A stretch of 64,000 nucleotides of DNA, taken from Acidovorax radicis N35. Lineage in GTDB: Bacteria > Pseudomonadota > Gammaproteobacteria > Burkholderiales > Burkholderiaceae_C. This document shows positions 1 through 8,975 of the stretch, piece after piece (positions within the stretch are counted from its first letter, which is position 1; the number at the start of each line of letters is the position of its first letter). The stretch lies in assembly GCF_000204195.1 (NCBI RefSeq), contig NZ_AFBG01000021.1:310001-374000 (forward strand), read 5' to 3'. Position numbers and translations under genes: made by a program. The notes under the pieces are model-generated. The model was not told where the DNA came from and did no database searches. It was given only the letters and a program-made list of their open reading frames with translations.

Positions 1-335
1 ATGCCAGTGTCGAGCGCGCGCCAATCGTGGTGGGTGCCGAGTGTGCCGGCAAATGCAAACCGCATGTAGGTGATGTCGTCGCCCGTGCGGGTTTTGGTGA
101 AGCGGTTGAGGTACACGCCGATCAACGCCGTGGGCACAAAATCGTGGGCCGTCTCCTCCAGCACCTCGCGCGCGCAGGCCTGGATGGGCGACTCGCCCGG
201 GTCCAGGTGGCCGGCAGGGTTGTTGAGCTTGAGGCCATCCGTGGTCTCTTCCTCGACCAGCAAAAAACGGCCATCGCGCTCAATGAGGGCGGCCACGGTG
301 ACGTTGGGTTTCCAGCGGTGGGGCATGGCGCGCAT
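1..335 (-). CDS. NudJ-like Nudix hydrolase, 3' end beyond window
   Basis: The first 111 residues are present and the reading frame runs off the left edge. A full Nudix box occupies residues 42-64 (G-x5-E-x7-REVLEE), with the last conserved Gly replaced by Ala (LEETAHDF). The start 'KPNVTVAALIERDGRFLLVEE' region resembles NudJ, the thiamine-pyrophosphate/nucleotide pyrophosphatase of E. coli. In many proteobacteria nudJ lies next to mnmA, which would here be beyond the left edge; that is inference. The ATG at 335 is the best start, as the frame upstream lacks a better one. The exact substrate cannot be told from sequence because Nudix specificity is poorly predictable. Confidence 0.85.
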   Translation of the reverse strand, partial: MRAMPHRWKPNVTVAALIERDGRFLLVEEETTDGLKLNNPAGHLDPGESPIQACAREVLEETAHDFVPTALIGVYLNRFTKTRTGDDITYMRFAFAGTLGTHHDWRALDTG

Positions 336-390
336 TATGACCAGCCGCCATGACGCGTGGCTGCCACGGCCTACCCTCGCTAACCCTTGC

Positions 391-1323
391 TCAGCGCCGC
401 ACGGCAGCTGCAGGGGTGGACGCGGGCGCTGCGGCTGCCGGCGCGGGCCGAAGCACCAGCCACAGCGCCACCGCGATCAGCACGCCGCCCGCCGCATGGG
501 CCAAGGTAGCCGCTTCGCCCAGCACCAGCCAACCCCAGCCCACACCGAACAGCGGGATCAGGAAAGTCACGGTGAGCGCCTTGACCGGCCCCACATCCGC
601 GATAAGACGGAAGTACAGCACATAGGCGAATGAGGTACACAGCAGGCCCAGCGCCAGCATGGCGCCCCAGACGGCGGGGCCAGCAGAGAGCCAGGTCGCC
701 ACCGGCTGCTGCGCGGTCTGCCACAGTGCGAAAGGAGCGAGCGCCAACACTGCACCCCATTGACTGCCCAACGCCACCAGGCGACTGTCCAGTCCGCCGC
801 GCTGGGTGATCCAGCGCCGCGTCAGGAAGCCGGAGAGGCCATAGCAGGCCGTGGCTACCAGGCAAGCAGCAATGCCGCCGAGCACCGGCATGGTGAGCAC
901 GACCGGCCCTGCCTGCGCGAGCACCGCGACCCCTCCCATGCCCAGCACTACCCCGCCCACGCGGGCCAGGGTAATGCGCTCGCCAAAGGCCAGCGCTCCG
1001 ATCACCACGGCCATGAGCGGCGTGGTGGCGTTGAGGATGGCGCTGTAGCCCGCCGGCAGCACGCGTGCGGCCAGTGCAAACATCAGAAAAGGTATGCCCG
1101 AATTGAAGACGCCCAGCATCAACGCGGCACCGAGCTTGCCCTGGAACGCAGGCCGCAGCCGCACCAGGGCCAGCAACGCCAGCAGCCCGGCGGCGCCGAG
1201 CACCACGCGGCCGAAGGCTGTGGGCACCGCGCCCCACACCGGGGCAGCGATGCGCATGAACAAAAAGCTGCCGCCCCACAGGGCGGCCAGGGCGACAAAA
1301 CGGAGCAGGCTGGGGAGGTCCAT
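391..1323 (-). CDS. DMT superfamily (EamA) transporter
   Basis: A 310-residue inner-membrane protein with about ten hydrophobic segments arranged as two EamA repeats, as in drug/metabolite exporters. The first segment begins at once after MDLPSLLRF with the typical 'ALWGGSFLFMRIA' motif. I chose this ATG because it gives the usual EamA N-terminus. An in-frame ATG 36 bases upstream (1359) would add a polar 12-residue leader and has an AGGTG about ten bases before it, so it remains possible. The gene is divergent from the LysR gene at 1407 with at most 83 bases between them, so regulation by that protein is plausible. The substrate is unknown. Confidence 0.9.
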   Translation of the reverse strand: MDLPSLLRFVALAALWGGSFLFMRIAAPVWGAVPTAFGRVVLGAAGLLALLALVRLRPAFQGKLGAALMLGVFNSGIPFLMFALAARVLPAGYSAILNATTPLMAVVIGALAFGERITLARVGGVVLGMGGVAVLAQAGPVVLTMPVLGGIAACLVATACYGLSGFLTRRWITQRGGLDSRLVALGSQWGAVLALAPFALWQTAQQPVATWLSAGPAVWGAMLALGLLCTSFAYVLYFRLIADVGPVKALTVTFLIPLFGVGWGWLVLGEAATLAHAAGGVLIAVALWLVLRPAPAAAAPASTPAAAVRR

Positions 1324-1406
1324 GCCGTAGATCTTCGACGCAGGGAAGAGCCAGGGCAAACCATTTATTCTCTACACCTGTTTAGCCAAACTATCCAGTC
1401 ACCACC

Positions 1407-2306
1407 ATGCGCCTGCCTCCCCTGATCGCTGTCCGCTTCTTCGAGGCCACGGCGCGCCACGCGAGCGTGCGGCGTGCGGCCGAAGAGCTGCACGTCACGC
1501 CCGGCGCCGTCTCGCAGCAGGTGCGCAAGCTCGAAGCCTTCCTGGGCTGCGCGCTGTTCGAGCGCCAGCCGCGTGGGCTGGCGCTCACGGCTGCCGGGCG
1601 CGACTACCAGGCCGCCTGCGCCGAGGGTCTGGCCGTGATCGGGCATGCCACCTCACGCATTGCATCGACGAACCGCCGGCATGCGGTGCTGGTGAGCTGC
1701 ACGCCGGGCTTTGCGGTGCAATGGCTGGTGCCGCGCCTGCACGGTTTTTTGCAGCTGCACCCGGACATGGACGTGCACGTGGGCAGCACCAACCGCGCGG
1801 TGGACCTGGCGGCCGAGGGCGTGCACTTTGCCGTGCGCCATGGGCAGGGCATCTATCCCGGCCTGCAGTCCGAGGTGCTGGTGGCCGATGACCTGGTGCC
1901 CGTGTGCAGCCCGCGCCTGCTGGCGCCGCGCAAGACGGCACGCGTGGCCGACATCACCAGCGCCCGGCTGCTGCACGACGAGCACCGAGGCGACTGGCGG
2001 CTTTGGCGCGAGGCGCATGGCGTCACGGGCCTGGATTGCGAGGGCGGCATCGTCTTCGCGCACAACGCCGCCATCGAGGCCGCCGTGGCTGGCCGGGGTT
2101 TTGCACTGGTGCGGCGTGCGCTGGTGCAACAGGAACTGGCCGCGCGCGAGCTGGTCTGCGTGCACTGCAAGCCCCTGGCCACGCCGCTGGCCTACCACCT
2201 GGTGTACCGTCCCGAAGCCTTGATCGACCCCGCGCTGCGGCGTTTCCGCGACTGGATCATGGCGCAAGGAAGCGCTGATCAAGGGGTGAGTTCACGCACC
2301 ATGTAG
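1407..2306 (+). CDS. LysR-family transcriptional regulator (GcvA-like)
   Basis: A 299-residue LysR-type regulator. The N-terminal winged helix-turn-helix covers residues 1-60 ('ASVRRAAEELHVTPGAVSQQ' is the recognition region), followed by a periplasmic-binding-protein-like effector domain. The opening 'RLPPLIAVRFFEATARH' is typical of the GcvA/AmpR branch. It is divergent from the EamA exporter gene, the standard arrangement for a LysR regulator and its target, so it probably controls that exporter. Its 3' end overlaps the convergent GNAT gene by 28 bases. The effector is unknown. Confidence 0.92.
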   Translation: MRLPPLIAVRFFEATARHASVRRAAEELHVTPGAVSQQVRKLEAFLGCALFERQPRGLALTAAGRDYQAACAEGLAVIGHATSRIASTNRRHAVLVSCTPGFAVQWLVPRLHGFLQLHPDMDVHVGSTNRAVDLAAEGVHFAVRHGQGIYPGLQSEVLVADDLVPVCSPRLLAPRKTARVADITSARLLHDEHRGDWRLWREAHGVTGLDCEGGIVFAHNAAIEAAVAGRGFALVRRALVQQELAARELVCVHCKPLATPLAYHLVYRPEALIDPALRRFRDWIMAQGSADQGVSSRTM

Positions 2307-2797
2307 ACCGCGCCGCCTCCATAGCTCGCCAGCCGTTCGCGCTGTGCGGCATCGGTCAGTGCTTGCACGGCATAGCCTTGCCGCTCCCAGTACGCCTGCG
2401 AGCCCTGCACCGACACCAGCGCCGTGTGCCGCAGGCCCCGGGCCTTGGCCTCTTTCCACATCGGCTGCAGCAGCGCGCGGGCCAGGCCCTGGCCCGCCGC
2501 GCACCCGGGCACCACGGCCATGTCGTGCAGGTAGAGCGTATCGGGCTGCGGTACGGCCTCGAAGCCGCCATGCAGGGGCGTCACCTTGCCCCGCAACGAC
2601 CGGTAGGCCGCCAGGTACGCGCAGACCACGCCCGCGCGCTCCAGCACCAGCGAACAATTGGCCGGACTGGCCAGGCGGGCTGCAAAAACCTCGCGGCTCT
2701 CCACGAAGCCCGCGCCATAGCAGGCCAGTTGCACGGCGAGCAGGCCTGGCAGGTCCTGCACTGCCAGGGGGCGGACGAGAGGTGTGGAGGAAAGCAT
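2279..2797 (-). CDS. GNAT family N-acetyltransferase
   Basis: A 172-residue protein with the GNAT fold. The acetyl-CoA binding motif A is visible as 'MAVVPGCAAGQGLARALL' in the second half, followed by the usual 'GSQAYWERQGYAV' C-terminal strand in which the Tyr often acts as general acid. I placed the start at MLSSTPLVRPL (2797), just before the first beta strand. An in-frame start at 2848 would add 17 residues with no recognisable role. The gene converges on the LysR gene and overlaps its end by 28 bases. The acceptor, a small molecule or a protein, cannot be told from sequence. Confidence 0.85.
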   Translation of the reverse strand: MLSSTPLVRPLAVQDLPGLLAVQLACYGAGFVESREVFAARLASPANCSLVLERAGVVCAYLAAYRSLRGKVTPLHGGFEAVPQPDTLYLHDMAVVPGCAAGQGLARALLQPMWKEAKARGLRHTALVSVQGSQAYWERQGYAVQALTDAAQRERLASYGGGAVYMVRELTP

Positions 2798-2950
2798 CAG
2801 GGCACGGTGTTCAGAAAATGCCGGGACCTGGATGATAGGGACGCGCATGACCTGCGAGGTTATCGACGCCGTTCAGGCTCCTTCGAACAATGACCCCAGG
2901 CCGCGGGCACTCCGCGCACGGCCCGTCCCACCCCTACAAGGAGCCTTGCC

Positions 2951-3364
2951 ATGAACACCGTCGAAACCCTGGAGCACCCCACCACCATCCCGACCGCCGC
3001 CACGGCCGCACCCGATCTGGCCGCGCGCTACATCGCGGCCTGGAACGCTACCGACGGAGCACAGCGCGACTACCTGGTGCGCAGTACCTTCAGCAGCGAC
3101 GTACAGTACCGGGACCCCATGATAGAAGGCCAGGGCCACGACGGCCTGGCCGCACTGATTGCCGGTGCACAGCAGCGGTTTGCCGGCCACCGCTTCACGC
3201 TGCTGGGCACGCCCGAAGGGCACCATGATGTGGTGCGTTTTTCGTGGGCGCTGGCGGCCGAGGGTGCAGAACCCGTGGCGCGCGGCACCGATGTGGCGGA
3301 GATCGACGCACATGGCCGTATGCGCAGGGTGACCGGTTTTCTGGACTACGTGGCCGGGGCCTGA
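2951..3364 (+). CDS. SnoaL-like / NTF2-fold small protein
   Basis: A 137-residue soluble protein. After a low-complexity Thr/Ala start, residues 22-134 match the NTF2-like cone fold of SnoaL-type polyketide cyclases and limonene-epoxide-hydrolase relatives ('AARYIAAWNATD', 'YRDPMIEGQG', 'GTDVAEIDAHGRMRRVTGF'). An AAGGAG ribosome binding site sits nine bases before the ATG, so the start is well supported. The gene stands alone between convergent neighbours. NTF2-fold proteins of this type include enzymes and binding proteins, so no reaction is assigned. Confidence 0.85.
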   Translation: MNTVETLEHPTTIPTAATAAPDLAARYIAAWNATDGAQRDYLVRSTFSSDVQYRDPMIEGQGHDGLAALIAGAQQRFAGHRFTLLGTPEGHHDVVRFSWALAAEGAEPVARGTDVAEIDAHGRMRRVTGFLDYVAGA

Positions 3365-3424
3365 ACGCGCCCGTTTTTTCGGCCGACGCAAGCGCCAACA
3401 GAACGCGTTGACGATTTCAAGCCC

Positions 3425-4126
3425 TCACTTCAGCACCGGCGGCTGCACGAAGTCTTCGAGCGACAGGCCCTTTTCCTTGAGCAGGGCTTCCAGCACCGGC
3501 TGCAACCGGCCCAGGCTCTCCTGCACGGCTTCGCGCACGGTGTCCACCACCACCTGGGTGCTGCGCTCGATCTCGATGTTCAAGCGGTCGCCGACCTGTT
3601 TGTGTTCAAACACCGTCGCGCGGCGTGTTTCAGGAATCATCCAGATCTCGAACCAGCCCTCCTGCCGGTTCACCTCGGCCACCGTGAGGCTGGCGCCGTG
3701 GATGGCGATGTAGCCCTTGGCGAAGACATAGCGGCGAAACGCCTCGGGCACGGCCACGCGCCACACCAGGTTGTTGTCGAACTCGCGGCGCTCGATGAGC
3801 GTGCCGGTGAAGTCCACATGGCCCGACAGCGGGTGGCCGCCGATCTCGGCGCCGTCCTTGGCCGCGCGCTCCACGTTCACGCGGTCACCCTGGCCGTAGC
3901 TGCCCAAAGTGGTGATGTTCAGGCTCTGCAGCATCACGTCGAAGTTGGCCTGCGTGGGCGAGAGGATGTCTGTGACCGTGAGGCACACGCCATCGGTGGA
4001 CACGCTGGCGCCAATGGCCAGGTCCTGGCAGAAGCCCTCGGGGAAATCGAGCGTGAACGTGCGCAACCCTGCGCGGTCGTGGATGGCGGCAATACCTGCC
4101 GTGGCTTGGACGATGCCTGTGAACAT
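3425..4126 (-). CDS. ribE: riboflavin synthase alpha chain
   Basis: A 233-residue enzyme (ribC in E. coli nomenclature, ribE in others) that dismutates two 6,7-dimethyl-8-ribityllumazine molecules to riboflavin. The diagnostic start MFTGIVQ is present, followed by two lumazine-binding repeats: 'GASVSTDGVCLTV' in repeat one and 'GYIAIHGASLTVAEV' in repeat two, with the conserved 'GHPLSGHVDFTG' between them. The C-terminus carries a longer helix than usual ('LEALLKEKGLSLEDFVQPP'). The frame stays open upstream of the ATG at 4126, but that part shows only repeat DNA. It stands alone on its strand. No FMN riboswitch is visible upstream. Confidence 0.95.
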   Translation of the reverse strand: MFTGIVQATAGIAAIHDRAGLRTFTLDFPEGFCQDLAIGASVSTDGVCLTVTDILSPTQANFDVMLQSLNITTLGSYGQGDRVNVERAAKDGAEIGGHPLSGHVDFTGTLIERREFDNNLVWRVAVPEAFRRYVFAKGYIAIHGASLTVAEVNRQEGWFEIWMIPETRRATVFEHKQVGDRLNIEIERSTQVVVDTVREAVQESLGRLQPVLEALLKEKGLSLEDFVQPPVLK

Positions 4127-4254
4127 GGTGGCGCGGCTTGTGGAGCGTTGGAACGGGAACCGGGAATTTTGCCACCCGCAGCATTCAAAGGTGTCCCAAG
4201 GGTTGGAGCCCCCACACACCGGTCTTTCCGGGGCATCGCACCCGTCTGCAGCGC

Positions 4255-4374
4255 TCAAAACTGGCGCGACCCAGGCCAGGGCAGCCGAGCAAGGGCCGCC
4301 CCGCAGCGAGGGCTGCGTCCCCCTGCCCGCGCGCAGCGCGAGAGCGGGGGAAGACGCGAAGCGTCTCAGGGGGG
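4255..4374 (-). repeat. CCCCCTGAG 3'-element, copy 1
   Basis: First of four copies. Read on the minus strand it starts CCCCCCTGAGACGC six bases after the stop codon of the phytase-like gene, then runs through a C-run/G-run hairpin arm and a 'GGGGCGGCCCTTGCTCGG' tail. The same block, with the same spacing to a stop codon, recurs near 12395, 20598 and 33872. Confidence 0.75.
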
Positions 4375-4380
4375 TGCCCC

Positions 4381-5736
4381 TTACCTTGCGCGCAGCAGCT
4401 CGCCCACTTCCAGCAGCACCAGCTCGTTGTCGTCGGCCTTGTTGGGCTCGCGGCTGCTGCTGAAGGGCAGGTTGTTGTCGTTGCCCACCACGATGTGCGT
4501 GGCGTCCACCACGTCCACGTTCTCGATGGTGAAGAACGGGAAGGTCAACACGCCATTGTTCAGGGGCTTCCTGGCCAGGCGCTGCGGGTCCTGGATGTTC
4601 ATGAGGTCGATGTAGCCGATCTTGCGCATCTCGCCGCCCACGTTCGCGTCGCTCATCTCGACCTTGTAGACGCGCTTGAACTTGGCGAGATCGTGGAAGC
4701 AGTCGGTGCGCTTCTGGTCTGCGGGGCAGGCCTTGTCGGCCGTGCCTTCGCCGTTGTCGCGCTCGATGATGAGGCCCGTGGTGCCGTCGATCATGTTGAA
4801 GTCGCCAATGGCGTGGTGGTTGGCCTCCAGCACGTACTTCCAGTGGCGGCCCGTCCATTGCTCGGACTTCACGTCAAACTCCAGCACACGCAGGTACTGC
4901 TTGCCGCCCACGTTCTCATAGCCCTTGGCTTCGTCGCTCCACAGGGCGCCTTCGAGCAATGCATAGAGCTTGCTGCCGTCCTTGGACGAGGCCATGCCTT
5001 CGTAACCCTTGGAGCGCTTGACTTCGAACGGCGTGGGTTTGGCGTCAGGGGCGCCGGGCATCAGCACGCCGGGCGCGTCGGGCGAGCGCACGACCTTGCC
5101 ATCCACCTGCGTCTCGAACACGGCCAGCACCTTGCCGTTCAGGTCGGCCTTGATGAGGAAGGGGCCAAACTCTTCGCCGATCCACAGTGCGCCACCGGCG
5201 AACTGGAAGCTTTCGGGGTCGAAGTCTGCGCCGGTCAGGTAGCGCTGGTCGGTGCCCTCGTGGGTGATGCGAAACGGCACCTTTTTGTCGGGGTCATGCA
5301 GGAACACCGTGTTCTTGCGGTTGAAGTGACCTGTCTTGAAATCCACGGTGTAATGGTTCAGATAAAGCGTGAAATCGGGCGAGTTGGCCTTGGCACCCGC
5401 GCCGTTGTCGGTGAGTATCCAGAACGATCCATCGGCCATGCGCTTGATGCCCGAGTGGCCCTGCACCGGCTGGCCCTGAAAGGGCAGCGCAACCCCTGTG
5501 TTGCGGCCGCCGGACAGGCCGGGCACCGAACCCACGGCCTCCACGCGGCGCGGCGTGGTGAACTTGCCACTGACCTGCAGGTCCTGAGGCGCGTCCTTGG
5601 GCGCGGCGATCACGGTGAAGGCCGGCAGCACGGCGTGGCCTGCCAGCGTGGCCGGATACGCCTGCTGGGCAAACGCGGTGGAGGAGGCAACGCACAGCAG
5701 CGCGGCACAAACGGCGAGGGAAGAGGGTCGGAACAT
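4381..5736 (-). CDS. exported esterase-like phytase-family protein
   Basis: A 451-residue protein with a clear signal peptide (MFRPSSLAVCAALLCVASSTAFAQQ, cleavage after AFA), so it is probably periplasmic. The rest matches the 'esterase-like activity of phytase' beta-propeller family (PF13449), with 'GHSGIKRMADGSFWILTDNG', 'GADFDPESFQFAGGALWIGEEFGP' and 'GFEGMA'-type motifs ('GYEGMASSKDG'). The ATG at 5736 is chosen because it begins the signal peptide, although the frame is open far upstream. It is followed by the CCCCCTGAG repeat element. Family members are linked to phosphate-ester or alkaline-phosphatase-like loci; no substrate can be assigned here. Confidence 0.9.
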   Translation of the reverse strand: MFRPSSLAVCAALLCVASSTAFAQQAYPATLAGHAVLPAFTVIAAPKDAPQDLQVSGKFTTPRRVEAVGSVPGLSGGRNTGVALPFQGQPVQGHSGIKRMADGSFWILTDNGAGAKANSPDFTLYLNHYTVDFKTGHFNRKNTVFLHDPDKKVPFRITHEGTDQRYLTGADFDPESFQFAGGALWIGEEFGPFLIKADLNGKVLAVFETQVDGKVVRSPDAPGVLMPGAPDAKPTPFEVKRSKGYEGMASSKDGSKLYALLEGALWSDEAKGYENVGGKQYLRVLEFDVKSEQWTGRHWKYVLEANHHAIGDFNMIDGTTGLIIERDNGEGTADKACPADQKRTDCFHDLAKFKRVYKVEMSDANVGGEMRKIGYIDLMNIQDPQRLARKPLNNGVLTFPFFTIENVDVVDATHIVVGNDNNLPFSSSREPNKADDNELVLLEVGELLRAR

Positions 5737-5864
5737 GGTCACTGTGGGGCGAAGAGGAAACCCGCAACCATGCCGCGCCGATGTGACGTGGTGGTGAACG
5801 CACCGTGACGTGCCCATGACGCCCATGGCGCGGCCCACCACAAGCGCGGCGGGGCGCGCGGCGG

Positions 5865-7316
5865 CTATGCCTGCGAAGCCTCTCCCACGGCCACCTGGTT
5901 GCGCCCGCTGTTCTTGGCACGGTACAGGGCCTTGTCTGCCTCGCCAATCAGTGCCTGGGCACTCAGCCCGTCGCCAGGCCGGACGCTGGCCACGCCGCTG
6001 CTGATGCTGACCCACACGCCTGTGGAGCTGTGCTGGTGCGCAATCTGCAGCGCGGCCACCGCCTTCTGGGCGGCGTGGGCAATGTGCACGGCGCCTTCGC
6101 GGTCCGTATCGGGCAACACCATCGCAAATTCTTCGCCCCCATAGCGCGCGGCCAGGTCGGCCGGACGCTGGCAGCAAGTGTCCAGTGCGCGGGCAATCGA
6201 TTTCAGGCACTCGTCTCCGGCCTGGTGTCCATACGCGTCGTTGAAGTCCTTGAAATGGTCCACATCCACCAGAACCAGCGCAAGGTGCCGATGGTGGCGC
6301 ACGGCAACGGCCAGATGCTCTGCCAGGTGCGTGTCAAAAGAGCGCCGGTTGGCAAGCCGGGTCAGCCCATCCTTCATCGAGATCTGCCACAGGGTGTCGT
6401 TGGCGACCCGCAGCTCGGCGGTGACCTGCATCAGCCGCGCATGCTGGCGCGCCGTTTCGCTGAGCAGCACGATCAGCAGGAAACCCGCCGCCAGCAAGCC
6501 ATAGATGCGCCCCACATACCAGCCCAGGTCGTAGCGGCCGGTATTGAGCACGGCCGCCAAGGCGATGTCGAAGACCCACACGCTCATCACGACGTGGAGC
6601 CATACATCCAGCACCGTGTGGGGCTTGCCGCGCCACAGCCTCCCCAGCGCGGCCAGGCTCAGCAGCCAGATGCCCACCAGGAACACCTTGCCCACGACCG
6701 TGGTGCGGTCGCCCGCCATGAACATGGGCAAAAAGGCATGCCCCGATGTGGCAAAGGCGGTGAACAGCACCACCACCGACACCACCAGCGCCACCACGCC
6801 CGCAATGCCTTGCCAGGGCTTGGCCCGCGCCACCCGCACCAGTGCGGGCAGCCGCAGCGGCCCCTTCCTGGCGGATACATACGCCATCACGGCCAGTGGA
6901 AACCCCGTGTGCCACAACATGTACAAGGCCGACGAGGTCTGCGGGCCAGAACCGAGCAGCCCCGACGGCGCAAAGAGGCCTGGGAAAATCAGGGCATAGG
7001 CGGTGGTGGAAGTCGCCGTGAACAGGTAGCCCCCCGCCAGCACCAGCAGCGCCACCGACCGCAACACCCGGTACTGGCCGAACAGCAGGACGGCGGTGAT
7101 GAGATCGCAGATCACCAGGGCGGTGACATAGATCGGGATGAAGGAAGGAAACGGGCCCAGTGGAATTCTGGCGAACCCCACTGCCACCACAAACAGCGCC
7201 GCCGATACAAAAATGGTGGCAAAAGCGAACCCCGTCTCCCGGGAGCCTGCGGGCTCGTTGGAGAGGTACGCCGAAGGCGACCAGGGGTGCTGCACGGGGA
7301 CATAGTTGGCTGGCAT
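5865..7316 (-). CDS. membrane diguanylate cyclase (MASE4-GGDEF)
   Basis: A 483-residue inner-membrane protein. About eight hydrophobic segments in residues 20-290 form a MASE4-type sensor, followed by a short linker and a GGDEF domain. The active site reads RYGGEEF. The product-inhibition I-site RPAD lies exactly five residues before it, so the enzyme should be active and feedback-controlled by cyclic di-GMP. No EAL domain is present. The ATG at 7316 is chosen because GGAG lies six bases before it; the upstream in-frame TTG lacks this. It stands alone. Confidence 0.92.
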   Translation of the reverse strand: MPANYVPVQHPWSPSAYLSNEPAGSRETGFAFATIFVSAALFVVAVGFARIPLGPFPSFIPIYVTALVICDLITAVLLFGQYRVLRSVALLVLAGGYLFTATSTTAYALIFPGLFAPSGLLGSGPQTSSALYMLWHTGFPLAVMAYVSARKGPLRLPALVRVARAKPWQGIAGVVALVVSVVVLFTAFATSGHAFLPMFMAGDRTTVVGKVFLVGIWLLSLAALGRLWRGKPHTVLDVWLHVVMSVWVFDIALAAVLNTGRYDLGWYVGRIYGLLAAGFLLIVLLSETARQHARLMQVTAELRVANDTLWQISMKDGLTRLANRRSFDTHLAEHLAVAVRHHRHLALVLVDVDHFKDFNDAYGHQAGDECLKSIARALDTCCQRPADLAARYGGEEFAMVLPDTDREGAVHIAHAAQKAVAALQIAHQHSSTGVWVSISSGVASVRPGDGLSAQALIGEADKALYRAKNSGRNQVAVGEASQA

Positions 7317-7502
7317 GGACCACTCCAACTGACGGGCAATTCCGTTGCCAGTCTACGCCGGTGTACCAGGAATAGCCATGGGGGTCAGACCCCGCAAACG
7401 CCTCATTTTTCTGCGGAGGGCGCGCACCCGGCGCGAGCATTCCGGGTACGGCCCGAACGGCAAGGTGGCGTCTGCCACGCCTTTTCCCAGAATGCTCCTC
7501 AT

Positions 7503-7553
7503 TTGATAGCTACTGGCGCTTATTCAGTAAGCGCCACAGCCTCATTTTCATCA
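7503..7553 (+). repeat. AGCGCTT-family repeat, copy 1
   Basis: Starts TTTGATAGCTACTGGCGCTT, then seven bases and the complementary AAGCGCC, followed by an AT-rich tail. It sits 15 bases beyond the stop of the MATE gene. Nine copies of this roughly 50-bp palindromic repeat occur in the window. Confidence 0.75.
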
Positions 7554-7568
7554 AATTTCAGTTCAGTA

Positions 7569-8975
7569 TCAGACCAGGCGATGCGGCAAGCCCTTGCGCC
7601 GCCACACGCCATGGAAGTACAGCCCCTGCAGCACCAGGGCACACAGGTAGGTGGCCGGATAGGCCGCCCAGGTGGCCACCAGGCCAAACTGGCGCCCCAG
7701 CAGCCAGCCCAGCGGCACGAGCAGGCATGCCAGACAACCGAGCGAAATGAGCGTGGGCGCCAGCACGGTGCCACTGGCGCGCATCACGCTGGAATACACG
7801 CTGGCCCACCCAAAGAACACCGCGCCCCACACCGTGAGATGCAGCACACGTGCAGCGATGTCGGTCACGCGGGCGTCGGCCACAAACAGGCCCACCACCC
7901 AGGGCGCGGCGCCGAACATCAGCACCGCCAGGCCGCCCGTGAGCAACAGGTTCATGCGCATACCGGTGCGCGTGACGGCCACCACCTGGTGGCCCTGGCC
8001 CGCACCAATGGCCTGCGCCGCGAACACCGACGACGCAATGGCCACCGCCATTGCCGGGAACAGCACATACGACATGACCTGGCTGGCCGCGCCCCAGGCC
8101 GCCGTGGCCGCTGAGCCATGGGCGTTGACCAGGCTCAGCAGGCCCAGGTCCGCCAGAGAACCTGTGATGAAAAACAACCCCGTGGGCACGCCCAGACGAA
8201 GGAGGGTGCGCAGCAAGGCCGCGTCCAGCCGCATCTGCCCCGCCAGCGCCCGCGTGGGGGCCAGCACATGCGCGCGGCGCCGCAGGTGCCAGGCCGTCCA
8301 GCCCAGCGACGCCAGCGTGGCCAGCAACAGCGCGGCCACCCCGCCCAGAATGCCCAGCGCAGGCAACCCGATGGCGGGCACGCCCCGGATGAACAGCGGC
8401 GCCAGCACCACCGTGGCCGACAGCGACACCACCAGCGCGCGCAGCGGTGTCACGGTGTCGCCCGTGCCGCGCAGCAGCGCCGCCGTGAGCATGGAGGTGA
8501 ACAGCACTGGAAACAGCGCCATCATGGCCCGCGCATACACCACCGCCTGGGGCAGCACATCGGCGGGCGTGCCCAGCGCCACCATCACGGGGCGCGCCAC
8601 CACCATACCCACGGTGGCCAGCACGAGGCCCAGCACCATGCCAGCGCACAGCGTGGTCCCCGCCACGGCGCGCAGCCGCGCAGGGTTGCGCGCGCCAAAG
8701 GCCTGGCCAACGAGGATGGATGCCCCATTGCCCAGGCCAAAGATGAAGGCGCTGAGCAGCAGGAACAGCGGCATGAACGACGCCACGGCCGCCAGCGAGC
8801 CCGCGCCCAGCAGCCGCCCCACGTAGATGTGGTTCACCGTGCCGGTAAGCGCCTGCAGGATGTTGGTGAGCACCAAGGGGCCGAGAAAAACGAGGAAGCG
8901 GCGGTCGAGTGAAAGCGGTGCGGCCACCGCGGGCGGTACAGGCGCCGGGCTGTGGGGAGGGGCCTGGTCCGTCAT
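7569..8975 (-). CDS. MATE family efflux transporter
   Basis: A 468-residue inner-membrane protein with twelve hydrophobic segments in two homologous halves, typical of multidrug and toxic compound extrusion (NorM/DinF-like) cation-coupled exporters. The N-half motif 'LVLTNILQALTGTVNHIYVGRLLG' and 'FGLGNGASILVGQAFGA' are characteristic, with the equivalent second-half motif 'SSVFAAQAIGAGQGHQV'. The ATG at 8975 overlaps the stop codon of the broken L,D-transpeptidase gene by four bases (ATGA), showing the two were translationally coupled. With the upstream gene broken, translation of this one may have changed. The substrate is unknown. Confidence 0.92.
   Translation of the reverse strand: MTDQAPPHSPAPVPPAVAAPLSLDRRFLVFLGPLVLTNILQALTGTVNHIYVGRLLGAGSLAAVASFMPLFLLLSAFIFGLGNGASILVGQAFGARNPARLRAVAGTTLCAGMVLGLVLATVGMVVARPVMVALGTPADVLPQAVVYARAMMALFPVLFTSMLTAALLRGTGDTVTPLRALVVSLSATVVLAPLFIRGVPAIGLPALGILGGVAALLLATLASLGWTAWHLRRRAHVLAPTRALAGQMRLDAALLRTLLRLGVPTGLFFITGSLADLGLLSLVNAHGSAATAAWGAASQVMSYVLFPAMAVAIASSVFAAQAIGAGQGHQVVAVTRTGMRMNLLLTGGLAVLMFGAAPWVVGLFVADARVTDIAARVLHLTVWGAVFFGWASVYSSVMRASGTVLAPTLISLGCLACLLVPLGWLLGRQFGLVATWAAYPATYLCALVLQGLYFHGVWRRKGLPHRLV

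Noticed and set aside
4127..4380. Possible FMN riboswitch upstream of riboflavin synthase
   Set aside because: No conserved RFN element boxes are seen; most of this stretch is a copy of the CCCCCTGAG repeat belonging to the end of the neighbouring gene.
6030..8114. A 694-codon plus-strand open frame across the diguanylate cyclase and MATE genes
   Set aside because: It spans two well-supported minus-strand genes, a repeat and an intergenic region, and its translation is low-complexity; the open frame results from third-position GC bias.
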